From Effrenium voratum (lineage: Eukaryota; Sar; Dinophyceae; Suessiales; Symbiodiniaceae): a DNA stretch of 64,000 bases. Where the stretch lies: the NCBI GenBank assembly GCA_963377175.1, contig CAUJNA010000447.1, positions 1,271,056 through 1,335,055 on the forward strand, in the 5' to 3' direction. The position numbers were made by a program, and so were the translations under genes. Under the pieces are notes generated by a model. It was not told the DNA's origin and made no database searches. It was given only the letters and a program-made list of their open reading frames with translations. This document shows positions 50,662 through 61,065 of the stretch, in pieces; position 1 is the stretch's first letter; each line of letters opens with the position of its first letter.

Positions 50662-51834
50662 TCAGACAACGGTCACATTATGTGAGCGCTTGCCTGCACT
50701 CTCTGTGAAACTAGCTCCTATTGCAGCCTGGCAATGTACCACAAAAGGGTACGCCGTACACCTGCCACGCATTTCTCTCATGCTTTCATTCTGAAAGTCT
50801 CCTTGCTGTTCCAGCAAATTGCTCTTCAGCGTCGGCTCTTTCAATGTTCGTCTGCTCCTCGAAATCCAAGATGATGTACCTCTCCAGTCTATCGATGTGT
50901 TCATCAATCGCGTCCAGTCTGCTGTCAGCTGTGAGCCAATTCTGGTCATTGGCCATAAGCTTCACCATTCTCATCTGAAAGATGCGTTGTTCTCACGCAT
51001 GTCTGCTGTCACCGAACACATGTCTTCGCGCAATTGCCATATGCGCCTTCTCAAATACACGAAAACTGAAATCTGCACGGAAATCATGAAAACGAATACG
51101 CACACAATCATCCTAACATGAAAATTCCACTTCTCCTCAATCTGCACAATTGGCTGTTCATCCAGCCTGCACACATCCGTGTCACCACAGCTCAAGGCGT
51201 CTCCAAGAGTCTTTGTGACTAAACTCTGCAAAACTGCCATCTGCAAAAACTGCTTCGCAACTCCACTTGATGTTCCACTCATCACCCTGCTCATCTCAAT
51301 CCGCAATTGTCGGATTGCTCCTCTGGCATGAATCCGACCGAGCTCCTCTTCAAGGTCCTCTGCTCCGATCGGCTCGTTTTCCTCATTTCTGTACCCGAGC
51401 AAACCTTTCAGCATCTTGACGCGACCTGCGCTCAACGCCTTTGTCGCCATGTCTGAAAGATTCCATCTTGTCTGCACGACGTTGAGCACAACTATCTCTT
51501 CCTGAATCTTCTGCTGACTCCATAGAAGTCTACCTTCTATGTGCTTAACTCTTCCGCCAGTTCCTTGTCTTTGCAAGATGCCTCTTGCCGCTGAGCTGTC
51601 GCCAAGGTGATGTATCGTCAACTTGCCCGACCCAAGACAGAACATGATAACATGCTTCAATTGCATAGCATCACAAAGTCCACTCACCATTGCGTACAAC
51701 TCAGACTCTGCTGACGACAAACTTACCACTCTCGGAGTTCGTGACCCAGAAAATAAGAAATGGCCGTCCAGGAGCGCCACGACACCGCTCACTGACTTTC
51801 TGGTGATCGAGTCTCCCGACCAATCTGCATCTGT
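50662..51834 (-). pseudogene. Second copia element: RNase H fragment with membrane tail
   Basis: The frame begins right at the TTC array with 'TDADWSGDSITRKSVSGVV' and continues with 'SLSSAESELYAMVSGLCDAM', 'IHHLGDSSAARGILQRQ', 'VKHIEGRLLWSQQKIQ' and 'WNLSDMATKAL'. These are copia RNase H motifs, but of a different lineage from the giant element. Downstream the protein has a strong hydrophobic segment ('VRMIVCVFVFMISVQISVFV') and basic residues, then coiled-coil-like text in another frame ('DEHIDRLERYIILDFEEQTN'). Everything before RNase H is missing. Confidence 0.8.
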
Positions 51835-51887
51835 CTTCTTCTTCTTCTTCTTCTTCTTCTTCTTCTTCTTCTTCTTCTTCTTCTTCT
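51835..51887 (+). repeat. TTC trinucleotide array (GAA on minus strand)
   Basis: About 17-18 perfect units. It lies exactly between the 3' end of the LINE (minus strand) and the broken copia RNase H, and may be the microsatellite tail of the LINE. Confidence 0.95.
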
Positions 51888-51939
51888 CCCTTGATGACGC
51901 GCGCCCTCTATCCGTGACACACGCCGACTAACGACCCAG

Positions 51940-52619
51940 TCAAGTGATCCAAGACCGGAAAACGAAATCTAGCCGATGCAAGAAAACCAGGAAGCAGGGG
52001 AATCTACTGCACGCGGGCAAGTGGCGCAAGCCCGTCTTGTGTCTTCTTCCAAGCTCTGAGTCTATGTGCTGCAAGGACATCAGGCTTTTCGTCCGCTGGC
52101 ATTTTGAGATTGACGACAGGCACCAGTGTCGGGATTTCAGGCCTACCCGCACCACCGAAGCGACCAGGCTTACAAGTAGACAAGACAGCCTGCTGAACAA
52201 CAGCAGCTGACCAGTTCGGGTCGTTGGACCAGGCCAGAGCCGTAGTCAGTCGGTAGAATTTTCTGGAGTGATCTTACGCAAGTAGCCTCTGGGTAGGGGA
52301 AGAGAGGCTGGTGCAAGAGCATCGCCACAGTGCGCATGGAGTCTACCCAAAGTCTACGAATGGCTTTTTCACTTAGCTTCAAGAGAAGCACATCTGGATT
52401 TTGCTCAGGTGTGCAATATTTTGGTTTCTTCGAATCTTTGGAGATGTTAGTAGGCACTTCTGATTGAGTCACAAGGCGAAAATTAACATAGAGTTCAAAC
52501 CAAGTGATCCCAATACATTGGGGTTCAGGCTGACCCCATTTGAGCGTACGCGCCCAAGCAATAAGACGGCGCATATAAGTGTGGCCAAAAAGGCAAAGTT
52601 CGTAATGCTTAACCTGCAA
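51940..52619 (-). pseudogene. LINE C-terminal region
   Basis: This follows RNase H. The frame reads 'ITWFELYVNFRLVTQSEV', 'KDSKKPKYCTPEQNPDVL', 'FPYPEATCVRSLQKI' and then, in another frame, 'GRFGGAGRPEIPTLVPVVN'. It is a coherent protein text without a known domain and ends shortly before the GAA tail. Confidence 0.55.
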
Positions 52620-53110
52620 GTCTTATGCGCCACTCGATGGGACTCTCTACTCGGATGGTGAGGACGTCCAATTGCCTCTCTCTGCGGGTCGGATTTTGAT
52701 GGGATTTGATCTTCTGGATGCTGATTGCAAAGTCACTCCCCTGTGTGGCCTCACAGAGGAGGAGGATTAGATCAAAATTATCACGGTGCCAATGCTCAAG
52801 AGGTTCTGGCTTATGCGTAACAGCAGGGAGTAGTTCCACAACATACTGACTGTCACAATATATGTGAAGGCTTTGCACCTGACGGAAGCAAAGAATGGCG
52901 TAGACACAGCCAAGAGTCACAGTCTGACGCCCAGGCACGAAACCTACTTGCGCCACTTTAAAAGTATCAGTATTCCAATGCCTCATGCTCTGGCTTCTCT
53001 CGCACGTGTCCATCACGATGGCCCAGGTAGCCTCTCGGAGGACGTGATCCATCAGTCCAAACGGTGACTGCGTCTCTGTTGGTCTGATGCTCAGGCAGTG
53101 CAAGGGAGGT
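52609..53110 (-). pseudogene. LINE RNase H domain
   Basis: The domain starts in the preceding frame with 'AVTVWTDGSRPP' (first Asp) and continues here with 'LHIYCDSQYVVELL' (the DSQ motif) and 'IQKIKSHQNP' (the KSHQ segment). The order and spacing fit a ribonuclease H fold. One frameshift lies near 53,060. Confidence 0.7.
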
Positions 53111-55312
53111 GTTCTGCCTTATAAGCCTGAGTTCTTGCTGTTGAGAGTTGGGGCGCAATCGGAAATGCCAAGTATGCAATGACAGTTGCGCCAACCATTC
53201 TTGCCAGGCATCACGAACTTGTTCTAGCTTTGAGCAGTCAAGCTGATCGTGTAAGAGGCTTGGTTGTTCTTCCCCGCATAGTATGCATGTAACCTCTGCT
53301 TTGGGCTTCCAGTGTATTTGCATAACAAGGTTCGGAAATGCTCCAGTCAAATGCCGTTTAACCAAAGCTCTTTGTTTGTCACTGAGTGCTTGTGTCTGTA
53401 ATGCTGTGTGAGTGACATCAACAGTGTCAACGCCTTGCCAAGTTTTTCTTTTGAGCGCTTCTGTAGCGATCACATGACTCCAAGTGGTCAGTAGAAAATC
53501 AGTAATATCTGGTCTGCTCATTTGTGCTAGATCCAAGGTCAGACCATCTGGATTAACTAGTACATAGTTAGGTTTTAGCTTACAGTACAAGAGCTCAGAC
53601 AACCTAGCAAGTGCAGCGGCAGGCCCAGGCCTATGCACTCTGGAGTTGTAAGAATGATTTTCAAGCAAATGTTGGGCATTTGCCCAGACTAATGCTAGTG
53701 CGTCGGCATTAGTCCCCAACATTTTCCGACATAATCTTAGTATGCGCGTGGCCACGTAGTAGAGCGGATCACATATGCGGGATGCCATGCAAGTGCAGGA
53801 CATCCATGGATTAGCACAGGATTTATTATCTATCAAGCAAGCTGTAAAGGCAGACCTAAGATGCGAAAGCTTCTTCAGGGAAGGCAAGAGGCCTTCACAC
53901 CCATGCAAAGCCTGCGGCAAAATGGAGGCATGTGTTGCCTTTACAGTATTCTTGGTAGACAGCGGGAATCTCGACAGGGTATAGGCTCTCCTGATGTTTT
54001 CATTGATCCTCACTTCCTGATTTTCAGTGTGTCTGAAACCAGTATAGTTCGCCACAGTGCCCAGGTCGATGCTACTGGTCTTGAAAGGTAATTTTTTGGT
54101 ATCAGGCTGACCTATGTTATATCTCTCCCAGGCAGTTCTACCTGCTTTGGAGGTGGCCCAGGACCAACTCTTAGCGTAGGAGATGAGCTGCCTCCAGGAA
54201 CAATCAAATGCCTGCTTAGTGCGGGCTGCGGGTGCGATGAACCGGGGTTCACAATGGTACTCAAGGTTATCTGCGTAGGCGTATGGTGCGGTGTTAAGGC
54301 TGAGCATTTGCCACGACCACAGGGCTCCGTACGCTGCGATTGATGCAATTCCAAGCGGATCACCTTCGAGAATGCCAGTTGTGGAAGTTTTTCAAATCCG
54401 TGACTAGACCAGCCATGTCCTGCTTGTGCAGAATGGCATTTTCTATGCGGGCTTGTGACTTGTGACAGCCACCAACTGTTTCTGAGGTTCGGCCCGGAAT
54501 CCCTGCAGAAACCGCTGATGGGAGGTGACAAGCCCATTGACTTATCAAGTATTTATTCACTATTTTGGACCACAGTCGGAAAAGAAGTGAAAACACTGTG
54601 ATAGGGCGACGACCTTCTGGCGAGAAGTCATCTGGGTTTTTTTGGAGAAATATGGTGCGTGCTGCGACGAGAATCTCTGGCCAGTGCGCACCCTGCTGCA
54701 GTCGCTCAAAGACCTGCAAGAGATCTTCAAGTGCAACATCCGGCAAAGACAACAACTCAGGACAACTAAAGCCACAACACCCTTTGGAAGTCTTCCTTTT
54801 GGTACCAGGGCCTCTTTCCATGCTTGCACAGTAAGTGTCGGGATCTTGATTTCAGCGAGCTGCGGAGCGTATTTGTCAATGAGCTGGAATGCATCAGGCC
54901 ACTGTTCGTCTTGGTCTCTTTCCTCCGGAGAATCACGTTGCCAGACGGGCTGCCACACATCGAGCAGATTATTAAAAGCAATATCGGCGGACGCCGACCA
55001 TTTTTCGTGCTGAGCTTCAAACGTAGCGCCCGTGTGTGGGAGCGAGTCCAACACACACACATCGTTTGAAGGTCTCTGCATGATACGGCAGCGTTTTTCA
55101 TGGGTGATGAGGATTTCTCCAACGGCAAGCTTACACTCGGCAACACGTATACGAGGTTCCTTTTTTGCAGTGGCTCTCAAACGTGTACACATATAGCTAA
55201 CTGTAGCGGTCATGTGATTAGCTGCCGCAAAGGCTGGCTTACGGAGGAGCAAGGCTGTAAATCTGCCTCCATGCTGGCCCCAGTCCACCTCGAGCTTGGT
55301 CCTCTCTGGCAA
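53060..55312 (-). pseudogene. LINE reverse transcriptase
   Basis: The frames read 'GRRPITVFSLLFRLWSKIV' (finger motif), 'GIPGRTSETVGG' and 'AGLVTDLKNFHNW' with the first catalytic Asp. After a frame change, 'YAYADNLEYH' stands at the YADD site with Asn in the second Asp position. 'LHGCEGLLPSLKKLSHLRSA' and the knuckle 'CILCGEEQPSLLHDQLDC' follow. The upstream part from 55,312 ('RIRVAECKLAVGEILITHEK') belongs to the N-terminal extension. The YADN change and frameshifts make it inactive. Confidence 0.7.
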
Positions 55313-56423
55313 GCAAATTGATCACAATCAGTTCGGCAGTGCAAGATGACCTGATCAACCCATGAGAGCTTCCAAGTTGATGCAACCCAAGTACCACACG
55401 CCTGTACACTGTTGGATCCAGGCTGGAAAGTCGGGCGTGTACCCTCTAGCGGTCCTCCACTGCATTTCAAGGCATTGTCCACCGCGGCCTCAACTGCACC
55501 GCCCCATTGCGAGAATCTACCATCTGGTGAGCTGATATTCGGTTTCAATGATACATGGATCGGGCTTGAGATTTGTCCAATCTTTAGGCAGCTTCCATGC
55601 CATGACTGCTTCAGTGTCTGTGGAAACCAGGAAATGCACGGTAAAGGGCTAGTGGGCGCCAAGTCCTTTTTCCCTATGAACCCGAGCCCCTATGATTTTA
55701 GAGCACAAGGGGCCCTTCACGAGAAGATTATCTGGATATGTGACATCCATACATGTCGGTGAATCTGATCCGGCCACTTTGCGAGGTGCATGACATCTTG
55801 GAAACCCTGCTGCTCGAGCATCGGCACTACGCGGTCATCTAGTAATGCAGCGCTGAAGTCTCCACCCAACATCACGTTTCCCCTGACGGAAGCGGCCCGT
55901 TTTGCAGTGTGGGAAAGCAAAACAAGATTTTTGTCCCTGTGCTCTCTATGCGTGGTGGTAAAACAGTAAACAGCGATAACCAAGACAGGAGTTTTGCCGA
56001 AGGTAACCCAGGCTTCGTGGTACCTACACGAGAGGGCCAGGGCATCGGGCGGTGGTTCCCTGCGGCGGATTTGGTATCCCGAAACTGCGGAACGTGATGC
56101 CCCCACTGTGTACTTATCTGATTCTGTGCTAAAACGTGTGTGAGATCCTTCTGATGCACATCCATGGCCCCTGTTTCGGAGAGGACATAAAGATCGGCTG
56201 GTATCTTACAAATGTCACTCACATGGTTATATACCGTGGTGGGATTAAAAACACAAACAGTGAGCACTTGATAAGGTCCTGCGTTCTGAGCTTCACCAAA
56301 ACTGATGGCGGACCCTAATGCAACCTGAAATTGCCAGGGGTTCCTGCCAATCATGTCTGAATGACCTCTGGGTTGAGTCTGCTGATGGTGCGAATCCTTT
56401 TTCTCCAGGCGCGGACTCTGCAA
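55313..56423 (-). pseudogene. LINE AP-type endonuclease
   Basis: The segment 'NPTTVYNHVSDICKIPADLY' followed by 'VLSETGAMD' resembles the start of exonuclease/endonuclease/phosphatase domains, with the Asn and Glu that bind metal. 'HRPMPWPSRVG' and 'LLSWLSLFTVLPP' follow. A later frame near 55,830 has 'RGNVMLGGDFSAALLDDR', where GDF is a typical catalytic loop. Several frame changes are present. Confidence 0.65.
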
Positions 56424-56501
56424 TACTCAAAAGTGGGGTGTGTGTCAACCCACACACCTCTACCAAGAGAGTATCCCATGGTCACTGTGCAATGAGGCTG
56501 G

Positions 56502-57014
56502 TCACTTAGATTTACCCTTGCTTTTGCCCTTAGCCTCACCATAGAGATCAATTTTGTGCTTGGCTGCTAAATCAACCAGAGCCGATTTCTGTTTACCAAG
56601 AGAAGCTTCATTTTCAATGGTCACAATTTCGGCTTCTTCACATCTGGAGAGCAGCTCGTCGACCTTCTGTGCAATTCTATGCACTGGCACGCTTTGTTGC
56701 AAAAGGATGGTTGCACAACGATTCGGAAGGTTCTTCGTCTTCACGCCTCCCCGAATTCCTTGCGTTCTCAGAGAGACAACTAGTGCGGCAAGGTGATAGG
56801 CTTTGGTGTCGCGCCCATTGACCCAGGGTTCCAAGGCATCGAAATCACCCTGGTCTTGGCGGCGCACTGCACGGCATGCAGTTTGCAGGTCACAACGCAT
56901 CTGTACATGAAGCACGCATGCCTTGCTAACCCCGGGCCATTTGACCCAGAGTTCAACTGAGCGTGGATCTGCGGCAACCGATGCGTGAATGGGGTTGAGG
57001 CAAATGCCAATCAC
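56502..57014 (-). CDS. LINE ORF1-like protein
   Basis: A 170-codon frame upstream of the endonuclease. It has 'VELWVKWPGVSKACVLHVQM', a helical C-terminal part ('IAQKVDELLSRCEEAEIV') and a basic end rich in Lys-Gly-Lys-Ser. Position and basic tail suggest an RNA-binding ORF1 product; no known domain was recognised. Confidence 0.45.
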   Translation of the reverse strand: MIGICLNPIHASVAADPRSVELWVKWPGVSKACVLHVQMRCDLQTACRAVRRQDQGDFDALEPWVNGRDTKAYHLAALVVSLRTQGIRGGVKTKNLPNRCATILLQQSVPVHRIAQKVDELLSRCEEAEIVTIENEASLGKQKSALVDLAAKHKIDLYGEAKGKSKGKSK

Positions 57015-57196
57015 TGCGTCTCACCAATCGAGTTGTTAGGTATCCAACCATCTGGACCTAAGGAACGAATGCTGGCTTCACAGTAGAGGCACACGCTGGA
57101 TGCAAAAAATTAGACCATTCCACATCCACACGACGAAGCGGGACGCTTCTCCCTGGATTGGTTTCCCGAGGACCCCAAACCCTAACCCAAAAAGGG

Positions 57197-57355
57197 CTTG
57201 AGCAGGCTCCGGGAGTTCCCCCAGCCTGCGCAATGCTTCAAAACCAGTTTTTTCCCGAAAAGAAGCTGAGCAGGATCAGTCAATTCCGACGGAGCCTGAG
57301 CAATGCCTAAAAGCCAGTTTTTTCGCTCGACCAGGATCAGGCAGTTCCGCCAGTC
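57197..57355 (+). repeat. Tandem units of about 68 bases
   Basis: Two full and one partial unit share GAGCAGG, TTCCGNCRG, GCAATGC and AAAACCAGTTTTTTC blocks. No coding function was seen. Confidence 0.65.
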
Positions 57356-57399
57356 GAGGGTCCTGGGCCTTGGAGGCGCCAGGAAGTCGTCCAGCTGCC

Positions 57400-58112
57400 T
57401 CACAGCTGCCGGCCTGCGCCGTCTTGTCAGCCGGCCCGCCGCGTTGCCGCTGCCCTGCGGCGCCGGCAGCGCCAGCTGCAGCCGCGAGGGCCGCGTCCGC
57501 CGCCGCGATGGAGTAGCAAGTCGTGAAGCCCGCCCAGGCCGGCGCGTTAACAACTCCGCCGGAAAGCTGCAGGGCGGCGAGCTCCGCGAGGATTGCGTCG
57601 AGGGCGCTCTGGAGCATAGTCTCGCTGGCTGAGAGCGCGCCGTTCGTGGCGTACGAGGCCAGCAGCGACGTGTCGGCCTTGGCCCCTGGAGCGCCGAGAC
57701 GCTGGCGTCCCGGCTAGCAAGCTGCGCTGCGACGAAGGCTCGGTGGCGAGACCCAGCAGGGCATTTGCTATCTTGGTGTCTACCTCCAGTGTCTACCTCC
57801 AGCGGCGTTCCAACCCGTCCACCGTGGAGAGCAGGGCGGCCAGCGCGCTTGCGTCCGAAGCCGGCATCGAGAACTGCCTGCGTCCAGGAGGGCGGCTGCT
57901 ATCTTAGAGCGGAGGCCTGCAGCCGCGAGGCAAGCTTGGAGGCCGACACGATGCCCAGGAGAGCGTTGGCCACCTTGGTGTCGACCTCCAGCGGCGTGAT
58001 CCTTGCTGCCATGTCGAGGGAGCGCTGGTCCACCAGCGTCTTGAGGCCGTAGTTGGCTGCCACCGTGGCCAGCATGGCCGCCGTGGTGCTGTAGTTCGAC
58101 AGCTTCAGGTGC
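57400..58112 (-). pseudogene. Fibre-like repetitive protein, segment 1
   Basis: The minus strand reads as repeats of Ala/Leu/Thr-rich text. 'TPLEVDTKVANALLGIVSAS' appears, then a second 'TPLEVDT' block in a shifted frame. 'LASRDASVSALQG' and 'ASETMLQSALDAILAELAAL' follow. The style (short repeats, high Ala, small polar residues) is that of trimeric shaft regions in viral and phage fibres. GC content is high. Frames change several times. Assignment is by style only. Confidence 0.45.
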
Positions 58113-58330
58113 GCTGCTGGCTACCACACCTTGGCGCAAGTGGACGCGCTGTTGGTCGACTACCGAACCGGGGCGGCGCAGGACGCCGAGACGACCAGCG
58201 CCATTTCGGCTGCGCTGCTGGCCTACTACACCTCGGCGCAGGCGGGGCCCAGGATCTGCTCGCCGATGGCGGCCACCACCTTGTCGGCCCCTCCGTCGTC
58301 CGGAAAGCGCACGGCTATTTGTAGGGCCAA
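58080..58330 (+). pseudogene. Fibre-like repetitive protein, inverted segment
   Basis: Here the sense text is on the plus strand: 'TLAQVDALLVDYRTGAAQD' and 'TSAISAALLAYYTSAQ'. The minus strand at 58,382-58,624 has 'PDALLADYRMASAQDTQ', so the same repeat type occurs in opposite orientation within 400 bases. This points to local rearrangement. Confidence 0.45.
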
Positions 58331-58381
58331 GGCTGCCTCCGCGACTCCGAGCTTGCCGGCCACCTGCGCGACGGTGACTCA

Positions 58382-58624
58382 TCAAGCAATCAAACACTTG
58401 CAGCATACGAGCATCTGTAGAAGCTGAGCAGGGCGGCCCTGCGATGCTCGAGGCCGTCGCCGTGCCCTGGTCGGCGGCTGAGCGGTACGCCGCCAGCGCC
58501 AAGGTGATCTGGCCCGGGCCCCGTCCGGTAGGCCAGCAGCGCGCCCGCCGGCAGCCATCTGCGTGTCCTGCGCGCTTGCCATCCGGTAGTCGGCCAACAG
58601 CGCGTCCGGACGTCTCCCTGTCAA
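58382..58624 (-). pseudogene. Fibre-like repetitive protein, segment 2
   Basis: 'PDALLADYRMASAQDTQ' and 'QITLALAAYRSAADQG' are fibre-like repeat units on the minus strand. They lie back to back with the plus-strand segment that follows. Confidence 0.4.
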
Positions 58625-58638
58625 ACTGGTGGGTGTAC

Positions 58639-59075
58639 ATGTCCGAGGCCGACATCAACGACCCCCTGTACGGCAGCTTCGTGGGGGACCAGGGCGCCTG
58701 GAGCACCGCGAAGCTGCGCTTCGAAGCGCGCTGGGCAATTTTTTGGCGCGCTTCAACAGCCAGAGCTCCACAGTGGGAGGCTTCGAGCTGGAGGGCTACG
58801 CCATGACCCTGAGCGCCTTCGCCTGGAACATCGTGCGCACCTACCCTGACGCCGGGGAGACGCTACTCCTTCGGCTGCCGGTACCGGCTGGGCACGGGTG
58901 ATGTACGTCAGCGCGGCCGACAACGACTACGTGGGCATCACCGGCACCTTCCTCGGCACGGCCGCGCAGCACGCCGGGCGGAGTTGCGAAGCTGCACTTC
59001 GGCGCCTTCGGCGGGTCGATCCCCGGGCTGGTGCAAAGTTGAAGCTGGCCCAGGCGGCCAGCCGGGCAGCAGCCT
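58639..59075 (+). pseudogene. Possible fibre head or structural protein remnant
   Basis: Consecutive frames read 'WWVYMSEADINDPLYGSFVG', 'SSTVGGFELEGYAMTLSAFA', and 'VMYVSAADNDYVGITGTFLG'. The first and third are two versions of one motif, suggesting an internally repeated beta-rich domain. A terminal 'AKLHFGAFGGSIPG' precedes a stop. Frameshifts occur near 58,735 and 58,870. I cannot name the family. Confidence 0.4.
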
Positions 59076-59182
59076 GAACATAGAAGACACTCATTCAATC
59101 AGGGTGTAGGCCAAGTGCTCGCCATGGCAGGGTCACCTCCGCTCACGCTTGCAGAGTATGCCGCTCTCACCATTAGTGCTGC

Positions 59183-59599
59183 TTGACGAAGGGATACTAT
59201 GCAGTGGCCAATGCATATGATTTGCCTAAGCTCCTTTGGTATAATCCTACTGACTGCTACATAAATGCGTTGCGCCAGTGGAACCTTCCGTTTGGTGGGT
59301 GGACCGTCTTCCTGGCTCCCTACATCAAGTTTTACTCTGGGAGAACACTCCGGCTTGATCAGCATCCGGGCTGGCTGCTTGGCTCCCCTAGGCCAAACCA
59401 AACGGGCTTCCAAGAGCTTGACACTCAGCAGTCCAATATGGTCTATTACGAGCCTGAGCGGGTCATTTGCCAAGCGTCCTTAGCTGCTAATTTTATGGAA
59501 GCCTACATGCAAGCCACTGCACTTCGGCAGGTTCGTCAGGACGTGCGGCTGCCAGCACGCTTGAGGCCCCAGGGTCGGACGCTGCATGGGCTCAGGTAG
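59183..59599 (+). CDS. Unassigned ORF, 138 codons
   Basis: An open frame with no ATG at its start, so it is probably a fragment or exon. Its text is well ordered and rich in aromatic residues ('LLWYNPTDCYINALRQW', 'GGWTVFLAPYIKFYSG'). No family is recognised. It lies between the fibre-like region and the next ORF, all on the plus strand. Confidence 0.4.
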   Translation: MTKGYYAVANAYDLPKLLWYNPTDCYINALRQWNLPFGGWTVFLAPYIKFYSGRTLRLDQHPGWLLGSPRPNQTGFQELDTQQSNMVYYEPERVICQASLAANFMEAYMQATALRQVRQDVRLPARLRPQGRTLHGLR

Positions 59600-59745
59600 T
59601 GCTAATTCACAAAGTGTGTCAAGTGATACTGCCACTGGATGCACGGTACGGGCCCGCCCAGTCCAAGTGATCCACAGCACCTCACTGTGCAAGCCGGTAG
59701 CGTGAAGTTGACATCTGCAGCTCAGTTACAGCAGCTTGGCCACGT

Positions 59746-60396
59746 GTGTACAGTGACAACTCCACTTGGAAGGTTGCGGATGCCATTGCTTCTCACCGCG
59801 CTAGCGTGACCGATGTGCAGTATTTTGCGTGCAGCATGCACCAGCCTGCAAGCGCGTTTCTGGTAGGCAGCACCATGATCGCCAGCTTGCTCTCCGGGAG
59901 GGGGGCTTTGCTCAGGGGCTTGTCGGCTGGCTCCTACTCATGCACAGCGGCGGCCATTGTGTGGAAACACGTCCTTGAGGCCGAGGCCAGACTCCACGTG
60001 CGCATTGGGGGTGTGTCCGTGCCCCCGCCTGCCCTTCTTGGGCTCACCAGTGAAGGAGGCCAGTTCCCGCTGGGCAGTGTTCGTGTTGCGCAGGTGGTCT
60101 CTGACTCCGCCTGCCCTTGGCGCCATGTTGCTCAGTCGGGCGTTCGCACTGCCTTGCTCTTGGCGGGCATCGGCCTGATCGCCATCATTGATGACGCGCA
60201 GGCCTTTGGGTCTAGCGGGCACAACTATAGCCACCTTGTGCGCATTCTGGGTGCGGCCCCGCTTGGGCTCCTCTCTACCTGCACTAAGTGTGACGAGCTC
60301 TATGTGCAGTGGCCCGGCTTCGATGTGCGCTCTGCTGATTACCTTCAGCACATCGCCTTAACGCTTGGCGCTGGCTTGTCAGGATCCCTGAAATGA
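59746..60396 (+). CDS. Unassigned ORF, 216 codons, partly hydrophobic
   Basis: An open frame with two hydrophobic stretches ('AFLVGSTMIASLLSGRG' and 'ALLLAGIGLIAIIDD') and a possible metal pair 'CTKCDELYVQW'. It has a GTG but no ATG at the open end, so the true start is unknown. No family is recognised. A short frame follows directly ('MKADPNDSADAFVHRSLQGL'). Confidence 0.4.
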   Translation: MYSDNSTWKVADAIASHRASVTDVQYFACSMHQPASAFLVGSTMIASLLSGRGALLRGLSAGSYSCTAAAIVWKHVLEAEARLHVRIGGVSVPPPALLGLTSEGGQFPLGSVRVAQVVSDSACPWRHVAQSGVRTALLLAGIGLIAIIDDAQAFGSSGHNYSHLVRILGAAPLGLLSTCTKCDELYVQWPGFDVRSADYLQHIALTLGAGLSGSLK

Positions 60397-61063
60397 AGGC
60401 CGACCCAAATGACTCGGCTGACGCCTTTGTCCACCGCTCCTTGCAAGGTCTCATGGACCTCAGGGCATACAAGGCTACGGCCATCGGGCGTGCCGCATCA
60501 AGGTACGTTCAAGACCGTTTGGCGCAACTCCCAGTTGCCCCAGACCCTTGATTTCCTTTGGTTTCAGGCACACGTGTCTGCGCTTCGTGACCCACCCGCT
60601 GCCTGGTGCGCCTTGTCATGCCCAGATGAAGTTAAGGCGTGGGCACAGCTCTACAACTGCATTCACCCAGCCTCATCCATTTCTACAATCGGGCGCCTTG
60701 CAGGCGCGCTATGTCAAGGGTTTCGCCTTTGAGTTCAGGGCCAGTGCTCCTGCGGCGCCTCCTGTGCCCAAAAATGCCTATGTCCGGCGGACGCGGCTGC
60801 CAGCTGCTCGATCGGTCTCGGCCCGCTCCCAGAGGAAAAAGCCCTGGGCTCCCAGCAAAGCTTCGCTCTGCCAAAACAGCGGCTCCAGGCTCAAGAACTT
60901 GCCACCCTTAGCATTGGAGCGCACCGCGCCCAAGTTCCACATGCTTGTCTGGCTCGTCATCCTTTTCTGTCTCCGATTAAAACAAGGTTGGTCCGAGCAT
61001 GCGAAACTGCTTGAGCCGCGCCGTCGCCTGTGCGTGCTTAGTCGCGCTGGTGGTGATTATTAA
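60397..61063 (+). other. Unassigned plus-strand frames
   Basis: Frames overlap and change. One is basic, 'RYVKGFAFEFRASAPAAPPV' then 'PKNAYVRRTRLPAARSVSAR', and may be the tail of a nucleic-acid-binding protein. Nothing can be named. Confidence 0.3.
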
Positions 61064-61065
61064 AC

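Larger units (their letters stand above)
51888..57014 (-). mobile_element. APE-type LINE, full-length but decayed
   Basis: The order on the minus strand is a short ORF1-like frame, AP-type endonuclease, reverse transcriptase, a CCHC-like knuckle, RNase H and a conserved C-terminal region, ending in a GAA tail. An LTR is absent. The presence of RNase H after RT fits the I-type group of non-LTR elements. Multiple frameshifts and stops show that it is inactive. Confidence 0.75.

Noticed and set aside
57176..57189. Telomere-like CCAAACCCTAACCC
   Set aside because: Barely two units of a CCCTAAA-type repeat; too short to suggest an interstitial telomere.
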